The notes beneath the pieces are model-generated. The model was not told the DNA's origin. It worked only from the letters and a program-made list of their open reading frames with translations, and did no database searches. A stretch of 37,278 nt of DNA from Bacteroidales bacterium. Lineage in GTDB: Bacteria; Bacteroidota; Bacteroidia; Bacteroidales; UBA932. Shown piece after piece: positions 16,845-23,858 of the stretch; the first letter of the stretch is position 1, and each line of letters begins with the position of its first letter. The DNA is taken from NCBI GenBank assembly GCA_017423025.1, contig JAFPGC010000029.1, positions 1 to 37,278 on the forward strand, read 5' to 3'. Position numbers and translations under genes: made by a program.

Positions 16845-19019
16845 ATGAAAAGAGTATTGACCATTTTGAGCCTGACACTGGCGGCTTTGACGCTTTCGGC
16901 CCAGACCGTGAGTTTTGACAAAGGCCGTTTCCAGAAGGGGGACGACCCCGCCTGGAGCGCTCCTGGATTTGATGACAGCGCCTGGCGTGAGGTTACTTTT
17001 GACCAGTCCTGGGAAACGCTGGTGGATTATGCGAACGGCTATGGCTGGTATCGCATCCACGTGGTCATCCCTTCCTCGCTCAAAAAGGGAAAGGTGGAAG
17101 CCATCATGCTGGATCTGGGTGCCATCGACGACTCGGACCAGACCTGGCTCAACGGTCATCCCGTGGGCAAGGACGGAACCTTCCCGGAAGAACCGGGCGG
17201 GTACAGCAGCGAGTGGGGGAGACGCCGCCATTATGTGGTGGACCCCAGCTGGGTGAAGTGGGACAAGGACAATGTGATTGCCGTGCGGGTGTATAACTAT
17301 GGAGATCCGGGCGGCTTCTACAGAGGCGCTGCCCAGGTAAGCAAACCCAGCCTGAAGGATTTCGCGAAGCTTACGCTGGAGGCGGGAGAAGGCGGTTACA
17401 AAGCCGTTCTGGCCACTTCCGTGAAGACTTCCGGCTCCCTGCACATAACGGTTACGGATATCCTTACCGGCAAGGTGGAGTCGGACAAAACGCAGAAGGT
17501 GACGGTACCTTCCTGGAAGGAAAAACCATATTTCTGTGCCCTGGCTCCGCAAAAGCGGCTCAAAGTAACCTATACGGACCCCCGCTTCGAAGAAGTGTTG
17601 GAGGCCGAGGTCTGCGCCCCCTATATCCTTACGCCTCCGGCCCCGGCCACGCCGCGTTACAACGGCCCGCTGGTGTTTGGTGTGCGCCCCGGTTCTCCCG
17701 TTATCTTCCGGCTGGCTTTCTCGGGTGACAAGCCCATGAAATATGCCGTCGAGGGCCTTCCGGAGGGCGTTGTCCTGGATCCGGACAAGGGTGTTCTGAG
17801 CGGCAGCTGCGCCCAGGAAGGGGATTATCCGCTGGTGTTTACGGCTACCAATGACAAGGGCAGTGCATCGGCCCAATTTACTCTGAAAGTGGGCACGCAG
17901 ATTGGCCTTACCCCGCCCATGGGCTGGAACAGCTGGAACTGCTGGGCCCTGAGCGTGTCCCAGGAGAAGGTAATGTCCTCGGCCGCCGCCCTGATCAATA
18001 AGGGGCTGGCCGATTACGGTTACTCCTATATGAACATCGACGACGCTTGGGAGGCCGAATACAGGACTCCGGATGGTCGCATCGAAGCCAATGAGAAGTT
18101 CCCGGATATGAAGGCCCTGGGGGATTATCTGCATTCCAACGGCCTTAAGTTCGGCATTTATTCCAGTCCTGGCGACCATACCTGCGGCGGCTTCCTGGGC
18201 TCTCTGGATCACGAACAGCAGGATGCTGAAGTCTGGAACAGTTGGGGAGTGGACTATCTCAAATACGATTGGTGCGGCTATTCCAAAGTGTATGATGCCA
18301 GTAAGGACCATTCCACCGCCGCCTGCATCCGTCCCTATCTGAAGATGCAGCAGTATCTGCGGGAGCAGCCCCGTGACATCTTCTACTCCCTGTGCCAGTA
18401 CGGCTGGGACAAGGTTTGGGAGTGGGGTTCCTACATAGACGCCAATTCCTGGCGCACCTCGCACGACATTGTCGATACCTGGGAGTCCCTCTACGTTACA
18501 GGTTTCGTACGGCAGCCGGACCTCTATCCCTATGCCGGTCCCGGCCATTGGAACGACCCGGACATGCTCATCGTGGGCAAGGTAGGCTGGAGCAGCAGTC
18601 TTCGCGACAGCCGTCTCACTCCGGACGAACAGTACACGCATATCTCGCTCTGGTCCCTGCTGGCGGCCAATATGCTCATAGGCTGTGACATTTCGCAGAT
18701 AGATGACTTTACCTTCAACCTCCTCTGCAACAATGAGGTGAATGCCGTGAACCAGGACGTTCTGGGCAAGCAGGCCCGCCGGGATGTGGACGAAGGCGGC
18801 ATCCAGATCTGGAGCCGTCCCCTGGCCGACGGAGGCACCGCCGTGGGCATCTTCAACCTGAACGAGACCTCGGTTCCGGTGCGCCTGTCGGAGGCGCTGG
18901 GTCAAATCGGCCTCGAGGCCGAAACGGTCCGCGACCTTTGGCGCCAGACGGACATTCCCACGGAGGAGACTTATATGATCCTGCCTCACGGAGTGCGCTA
19001 TGTGAAGGTTAAGCCGTGA
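16845..19019 (+). CDS. GH27 alpha-galactosidase-like enzyme with N-terminal jelly-roll domain
   Basis: The 724-residue protein has a Sec leader (LTLSAQ), a jelly-roll domain (residues about 20-180; WYRIHVVIP, WLNGHPVG, VIAVRVYNYGDPGGFYRG), an Ig-like module (about 260-345, NGPLVFGVRPGSP) and a GH27 barrel with a short C-terminal beta domain. Catalytic residues match the family: Asp475 in YLKYDWCGY as nucleophile and Asp541 in WRTSHDI as acid/base. It is collinear with residues 1-728 of the preceding fusion and ends just where that protein continues into GH20. A 62-base stretch is identical between the two genes. Two GH27 copies side by side suggest either two alpha-galactoside linkages or a duplication still being homogenised. 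Alpha-N-acetylgalactosaminidase activity is a possible alternative within the family. Confidence 0.92.
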   Translation: MKRVLTILSLTLAALTLSAQTVSFDKGRFQKGDDPAWSAPGFDDSAWREVTFDQSWETLVDYANGYGWYRIHVVIPSSLKKGKVEAIMLDLGAIDDSDQTWLNGHPVGKDGTFPEEPGGYSSEWGRRRHYVVDPSWVKWDKDNVIAVRVYNYGDPGGFYRGAAQVSKPSLKDFAKLTLEAGEGGYKAVLATSVKTSGSLHITVTDILTGKVESDKTQKVTVPSWKEKPYFCALAPQKRLKVTYTDPRFEEVLEAEVCAPYILTPPAPATPRYNGPLVFGVRPGSPVIFRLAFSGDKPMKYAVEGLPEGVVLDPDKGVLSGSCAQEGDYPLVFTATNDKGSASAQFTLKVGTQIGLTPPMGWNSWNCWALSVSQEKVMSSAAALINKGLADYGYSYMNIDDAWEAEYRTPDGRIEANEKFPDMKALGDYLHSNGLKFGIYSSPGDHTCGGFLGSLDHEQQDAEVWNSWGVDYLKYDWCGYSKVYDASKDHSTAACIRPYLKMQQYLREQPRDIFYSLCQYGWDKVWEWGSYIDANSWRTSHDIVDTWESLYVTGFVRQPDLYPYAGPGHWNDPDMLIVGKVGWSSSLRDSRLTPDEQYTHISLWSLLAANMLIGCDISQIDDFTFNLLCNNEVNAVNQDVLGKQARRDVDEGGIQIWSRPLADGGTAVGIFNLNETSVPVRLSEALGQIGLEAETVRDLWRQTDIPTEETYMILPHGVRYVKVKP

Positions 19020-19054
19020 AATGGAAATAACTGATAGACTGTAAGTTATTAAAA

Positions 19055-19081
19055 TCCTCCTCTGAAAAATGCGGAGGAGGA
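19055..19081. other. Intergenic hairpin between GH27 and GH78-GH3
   Basis: TCCTCCTC and GAGGAGGA form an 8-bp perfect stem around an 11-base loop. No T-run follows on the + strand, so termination is weak at best; on the - strand the stem would be followed by TTTT. It may be a processing or stability element. The whole 81-base gap holds no recognisable promoter. Confidence 0.4.
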
Positions 19082-19100
19082 AATTAACAAAATATTGAGT

Positions 19101-22100
19101 ATGAGAAGGTTGTGTTTCACGCTGATAGCTGCGTTGAGCCTGGCGGCTTGCCAGCAGGCTTCCAAGAAGGCCGATGTCACCCCTTGGGCCCCTCCCCAGG
19201 TGGAAGTCCTGGAGGTTTCCCAGACTTTGGGCTGCGCCGAAGCCACATCCCAGCCCAACCAGTGGCTGGCCTTCCGGCAGGATGTGACGCTGGAAGACGT
19301 TCCCGTGGAAGCGCCGGCCCGCATAGCCGTGGACAGCAAGTACTGGCTGTGGGTGAACGGGCAGCTGGTGGTATTTGAAGGCCAGCTTAAAAGAGGCCCG
19401 AATCCTCACGACAGTTATTTCGATACCGTAGAACTGGCTACCTACCTGAAGAAAGGGGAGAACCAGATTGCCTTGCTGCTCTGGTATTTCGGCAAGGACG
19501 GCTTCTCGCATCTGGGAAGTGGCCAGCCACAGCTGTGGTTCGACTGCCCGGCTCTTCCGGAGGCACCGTGGTACTGCCGCGTGCATCCCGCCTACGGTAC
19601 GGCGGAAGACCTTCCCAAACCCAATTACCGCCTTTCGGAATCCTGCATAGCCTTTGACGCAAGGGCCGATATCGCCGGATGGCAGACGGGCCCGATGGAA
19701 GGCTTTGCCCCGGCCGTGCAGCTGGAAAGCACGCTGGGTGCCCTGCACAGCCGTCCCATCCCTCAGTGGAAAGATTTCGGCATAAAGGAAATCGCCTTTG
19801 AAACGCACGGAGGGCCGCAGGCCGATACCCTGGTGGCCATTCTGCCGCACAACATGCAGATGACCCCCGTCCTGGCTGTGGAAGACACCGAGGGAGGACA
19901 TAAGATCATCATCGAAACCGACCATGCCAAGGTAGGGCCGGAGTGCCTGAGGGCGGAATACATCACCAAGGCCGGAAAGCAGGAATACGAATCCCTGGGC
20001 TGGCTCAGCGGGCAGAAGCTTATTCTGACGGTGGAGCATGGTGCCCAGGTATCGGCCCTTAAATACCGCGAAACCGGTTACGATACCACTCCCGAGGGGC
20101 AGTTCACCTGCTCGGACGAATTCTTCAACCGCTTCTGGCAGAAGGGTCTCCGCACCATTTATGTGAACTCCCGCGACACCTTCTTCGACTGCCCGGAACG
20201 GGAACGGGCCCAGTGGTGGGGAGACATCGTGACCATCCTGGGAGAGAGTTTCTACACCTATTCGCCCTCCCTTTACTACCTTATCCGCAAGGGAATTTGG
20301 GAACTGGTGGACTGGCAGAGGCCGGACGACATCCTCTTCTCTCCCATCCCCGGCAACTACGGGGTGGAACTGCCCTGCCAGATGCTGGCGGCCGTGGGCC
20401 GTTACGGAATCTGGACCTATTACATGAACACCGGTGACGTGGAGACCATCCGTCACGCTTTCCCCATTATCAAGAAATACCTGGCCACTTACCATATAGG
20501 TTCCGACGGACTGGTGGAATGGCACAACGGCGACTGGAACTGGGGCGACTGGGGTGACAACCGCGATATGCGCCTGCTGCAGAACTTCTGGTATGTACTG
20601 GCCTTGCAGGGCCTTTCCGACATGGCCGATCTGGTAGGTGAAGAGGGAGAGGGCGGAGCCATCTGGGGACAGATGCAGGAGCTTCAGAACGCCATCAACC
20701 GCGTTGCCTGGACGGGCAGCTGCTATCGCTTTCCGGGTTATGAAGGGGAAACCGACGACCGCGTGAATGCCCTGGCCGTTTTGTCAGGAGTGGCATCGGC
20801 CGATAAGTACGACGCTCTGTTTGAGGTGTTTAAGAAAGAGGAACATGCCAGCCCTTACATGGAGAAATATGTAATGGAGGCCCTCTTTGCCATGGGGCAT
20901 GGGGATTATGCCCTGGAGCGCGAACGCCGCCGGTATACCTTTATGGTGAACCATCCCTTCCACGACACCCTCTTCGAAAACTGGAACGTGGGCGTGAACG
21001 GCGACTGGAACTGCGGCAGCGTGAACCACGCCTGGAGCGGCGGCCCGCTGGCCGTTTTCCCCACCAAGATGTTTGGCGTAGTGCCTACGGAGCCTGGCTG
21101 GAAAGTCTTTTCCGTCAGGCTGGACAAACACATTTTTGACCAGTGCAGCCTTTCCTTCCCCACGGTGGCGGGAACCATTTCGCTCTCCTACGACGCCCAG
21201 ACCTCCAAGCTGGACGTGACAGTTCCGGAGGGCACAAGGGCCGATGTCAGCATCCCCTGGGCCGGCATACAGACTTCGCTGGGGCCCGGGGAGCACACCT
21301 TGGAACTGGGAGTGCATACGGAACAGGTCCAGGGCAACTTTGCCTACCGCAATCCCAAGCTTCCGGTGGAGAAGCGGGTGAAGGACCTTATGAAGCGTAT
21401 GTCCCTGGAGGAAAAAGTGGCCCAGATAAGCGCACAGCTGCTTATGGGAGACCATTTTGCCACCGACCGCAATTATAAGCTGGGACACATCCGCAACGTG
21501 GGACATTTCATGGCCAACGCCAGCCCGCAAACCGTTGCCGAGGCCATCAACGAGGATACCCGGAAATCCATGGAGGCCAGCCGCTGGGGGATTCCCGTGC
21601 TGCAGCACGGTGAAGCCCTGCACGGAGCCCAGTGGGGCAATGCCACCTGCTTCCCGCAGAGCATAGCCATGGGAGCTACCTTCGATGAGGACTTGTATTC
21701 CCGCGTGGGACAGGTGGTTGCGCAGGAACTGCGTGCCGTGGGCGTCCGCCAGGTATATGCGCCCGTTATCAATATCACGCGCGACCAGCGCTGGGGCAGG
21801 GGACAGGAGAGTTACGGAGAAGACGTGCTGTTGAATTCCCGCATGGGCGTGGCCTATGTGAAAGCCCTGGAAGAGGGCGGCGTGGTGGCCACCCCAAAAC
21901 ATTTTGTAGACAATTACGGAGAGGGAGGTCACGACTCCTTCCCCTCCGTCACTTCCTGGAGGGTCCTCAGGGAAGTCTATCTGGAACCTTTCCGGGCCTG
22001 TGTGCAGGAAGGCGGTGCCCGCGGCATTATGAGTGCCTACAACTCGGTAGACGGCATTCCGGCCAGTTGCAACCCTAAACTGCTGAAAGACATTTTGAAA

Positions 22101-23483
22101 GACGAATGGGGCTTCAAAGGATATGTTGTATCGGACTACGACGCCGTGGGCATTGTCCAGCGTCACCACAAACTGGTGGAGACGGAGGAAGAGGCCCTGG
22201 CCCTGTGTCTGAACAACGGTCTGGACCTGCAGTTGCACGTCACCCATCCCGGACTTCTGGGAAAGGTACAGGACGGCAGCATTCCCGAGAAGGTGCTGGA
22301 CGAGGCCGTGCGCCGCGTCCTTACCATCAAGTTTGAGCTGGGCCTCTTTGACGAGCCTTTCGTAGAGTCTGAGAAGGCCGATGGCATCGTTCGCAGCCCG
22401 GAACATCGCGAACTGGCCTACGAAAGCGCCTGCAAGGCCATGACGCTCCTGAAGAACGACGGCATCCTTCCGCTCAAGGGTGGGCGCCGCCTGGGGCTCT
22501 ATGGTCCGGCGGCCAATGTTCTCAATCTGGGCGACTACAGCGGCGGCTATGCTGGCTGGCACGGAGAGGGTTCCATCACGCCCTATGAGGGCCTTAAGCA
22601 GGCGTATGACGGTCAAGTTTTGTTGGACCCCGACCCTCGCAGCTGTGACGTCCTGCTTTTCTTCCCGTCCATTACGGAAGAAGAAGGCATGGACCGCAGC
22701 AGTTTCCGCCTTCCTTCGGCCCGGGTAAAGCGTACGGAGACGGCTGCCGTAATCATCGACTCCCAGCAGAATCAGCCGGTGATGATGGACCAGGAAAAGA
22801 TGCTCCGGGACCTTCTGGCCACGGGCAAACCGGTCATCGCGGTCCTGCACAACGGAGCCGATATTGACATCACCGACTGGGTGGACGACGTTCACGCTGT
22901 GCTGGAGGCCTGGTACTCTGGCGAACAGGGCGGCCGGGCCGTGGCCGATGTCCTCACCGGCACGGTGAACCCCGGCGGACGCCTGCCTTTCAGCTGGGTA
23001 CGCAACATCGGCCAGAATCCCTATTATTATTCCATCAAGCCCAGCGGACGCGGATACGGGTATGTGGAGAATGACGGTTCGCCGCTCTTCCCCTTCGGGT
23101 ATGGCTTGAGTTATACTACGTTTGAATACAGTGATTTCCAGCTTCCGGAGAAGCTGGCGGCCGGTTCCAGCCTCAAGGCTAAGGTGACGGTGACCAATAC
23201 CGGTTCCGTGGCGGGTGACGAGGTAATACAGCTGTATGCGCACGACGAACTGGCTTCGGTGGTCCGGCCCATGAAGGAACTGGTGGCCTTCAAACGCGTT
23301 TCGCTGGCTCCCGGCGAAAGCAGGGAAGTGGAACTGGAAGTGCCCTACCGCCGTTTCGCCCTCTGGGATGCCCAGATGAAACAGCGTGTGGAAGAGGGCT
23401 GGTTCGAGCTCTGGCTGGGACGGAATGCCCAGGATAAGGTGACGGAAGGCCGCGTTTATGTGGCCGGTGACTGGATTAAGTAA
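19101..23483 (+). CDS. GH78 alpha-L-rhamnosidase-like - GH3 fusion lipoprotein
   Basis: The ATG at 19101 is preferred over the upstream TTG at 19095 because it gives MRRLCF and a clean lipoprotein leader (lipobox LAAC); the product is 1460 residues. Residues about 40-280 are beta-sandwich domains (RIAVDSKYWLWVNGQ). Residues about 330-700 form a GH78-type (alpha/alpha)6 barrel with DCPERERAQWWGD (Asp363, Glu366/Glu368) and GSVNHAWSGGP. From about residue 750 a complete GH3 follows: MSLEEKVAQI, VLQHGEALHG, RWGRGQESYGED, KHFVDNYGEGGHDS, SAYNSVDGIPA and the nucleophile Asp1012 in VVSDYDAVG, then the GH3 sandwich and a C-terminal Fn3-like domain. GH78 removes alpha-L-rhamnose; GH3 removes beta-glucose, xylose, GlcNAc or alpha-arabinose. 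The two activities in one lipoprotein suggest sequential removal of adjoining sugars (inference). GH3 specificity cannot be told from sequence. Confidence 0.88.
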   Translation: MRRLCFTLIAALSLAACQQASKKADVTPWAPPQVEVLEVSQTLGCAEATSQPNQWLAFRQDVTLEDVPVEAPARIAVDSKYWLWVNGQLVVFEGQLKRGPNPHDSYFDTVELATYLKKGENQIALLLWYFGKDGFSHLGSGQPQLWFDCPALPEAPWYCRVHPAYGTAEDLPKPNYRLSESCIAFDARADIAGWQTGPMEGFAPAVQLESTLGALHSRPIPQWKDFGIKEIAFETHGGPQADTLVAILPHNMQMTPVLAVEDTEGGHKIIIETDHAKVGPECLRAEYITKAGKQEYESLGWLSGQKLILTVEHGAQVSALKYRETGYDTTPEGQFTCSDEFFNRFWQKGLRTIYVNSRDTFFDCPERERAQWWGDIVTILGESFYTYSPSLYYLIRKGIWELVDWQRPDDILFSPIPGNYGVELPCQMLAAVGRYGIWTYYMNTGDVETIRHAFPIIKKYLATYHIGSDGLVEWHNGDWNWGDWGDNRDMRLLQNFWYVLALQGLSDMADLVGEEGEGGAIWGQMQELQNAINRVAWTGSCYRFPGYEGETDDRVNALAVLSGVASADKYDALFEVFKKEEHASPYMEKYVMEALFAMGHGDYALERERRRYTFMVNHPFHDTLFENWNVGVNGDWNCGSVNHAWSGGPLAVFPTKMFGVVPTEPGWKVFSVRLDKHIFDQCSLSFPTVAGTISLSYDAQTSKLDVTVPEGTRADVSIPWAGIQTSLGPGEHTLELGVHTEQVQGNFAYRNPKLPVEKRVKDLMKRMSLEEKVAQISAQLLMGDHFATDRNYKLGHIRNVGHFMANASPQTVAEAINEDTRKSMEASRWGIPVLQHGEALHGAQWGNATCFPQSIAMGATFDEDLYSRVGQVVAQELRAVGVRQVYAPVINITRDQRWGRGQESYGEDVLLNSRMGVAYVKALEEGGVVATPKHFVDNYGEGGHDSFPSVTSWRVLREVYLEPFRACVQEGGARGIMSAYNSVDGIPASCNPKLLKDILKDEWGFKGYVVSDYDAVGIVQRHHKLVETEEEALALCLNNGLDLQLHVTHPGLLGKVQDGSIPEKVLDEAVRRVLTIKFELGLFDEPFVESEKADGIVRSPEHRELAYESACKAMTLLKNDGILPLKGGRRLGLYGPAANVLNLGDYSGGYAGWHGEGSITPYEGLKQAYDGQVLLDPDPRSCDVLLFFPSITEEEGMDRSSFRLPSARVKRTETAAVIIDSQQNQPVMMDQEKMLRDLLATGKPVIAVLHNGADIDITDWVDDVHAVLEAWYSGEQGGRAVADVLTGTVNPGGRLPFSWVRNIGQNPYYYSIKPSGRGYGYVENDGSPLFPFGYGLSYTTFEYSDFQLPEKLAAGSSLKAKVTVTNTGSVAGDEVIQLYAHDELASVVRPMKELVAFKRVSLAPGESREVELEVPYRRFALWDAQMKQRVEEGWFELWLGRNAQDKVTEGRVYVAGDWIK

Positions 23484-23494
23484 ATTGTAAAGAT

Positions 23495-23845
23495 ATGGAT
23501 AGAAGAGATTTTCTGAAAAGTACGGCGGTGGTGGCTGCGGCTGCCAGCGGCGCCGGAGAATGGCTCAAGGCGGCCGAACGGACACAGGCCATGATGCCCG
23601 AGGAAGGGACGGGGAACTTGATTGCATCGCCTCCCATGCTTCAGAACTATGCCGAGACCTCCATAGGTGTAACCTTCGCGGTGAACGCCCTGGCCAACGG
23701 TTATGTGCTCATAGGGGAGAAGCCGGACCTGTCCGACGCCCGGAAAGTGCTTTGCGGCGGTTACAGGCTGGCCGATATTGACGACCGCGTCATCCAGGTG
23801 CGGGTAACGGGCCTCCAGCCGGCCGCCATGCTGTTCCATGAATAA
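23495..23845 (+). pseudogene. Truncated, chimeric remnant of a Tat-exported metallophosphoesterase
   Basis: The 116-residue frame starts with a Tat-like leader (MDRRDFLK) and follows the N-terminal Fn3-like region of the intact metallophosphoesterase at 29895 (shared MLQN, AETSIGV, ANGYVLIGEK, DLSDARKVLCGGYRL). The match ends at TGLQPA, where the intact protein continues with TRYYYKIGA. Here only AMLFHE and a stop follow. The entire calcineurin-like catalytic domain is missing, so it cannot be a phosphoesterase. The tail PAAMLFHE resembles PASMLFHE, the C-terminus of the phosphatase-PA14 protein at 1746, at both DNA and protein level. The simplest reading is a deletion joining the 5' part of a metallophosphoesterase gene to the 3' end of a third phosphatase-PA14 gene. 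It could still be expressed as a small exported Fn3-like protein. Confidence 0.8.
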
Positions 23846-23858
23846 TTACATATTTGAG

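Noticed and set aside
16773-20525. A 1250-codon open frame on the minus strand, with several other long minus-strand frames (e.g. 5336-7996, 20784-23243)
   Set aside because: Each lies opposite a recognised enzyme gene and gives a low-complexity His/Gly/Val-rich product with no domain. They arise because G/C-rich third positions remove stop codons on the opposite strand.
23495-23845. The short metallophosphoesterase copy explained as a simple sequencing frameshift
   Set aside because: The sequence after the stop encodes the GH43-like leader in other frames, not the missing catalytic domain, so the domain is truly absent from this place.
23838-23858. Earlier ATG for the GH43-like fusion
   Set aside because: It lies within the last codons of the remnant gene and adds non-signal residues; the ATG at 23859 begins a regular lipoprotein leader.
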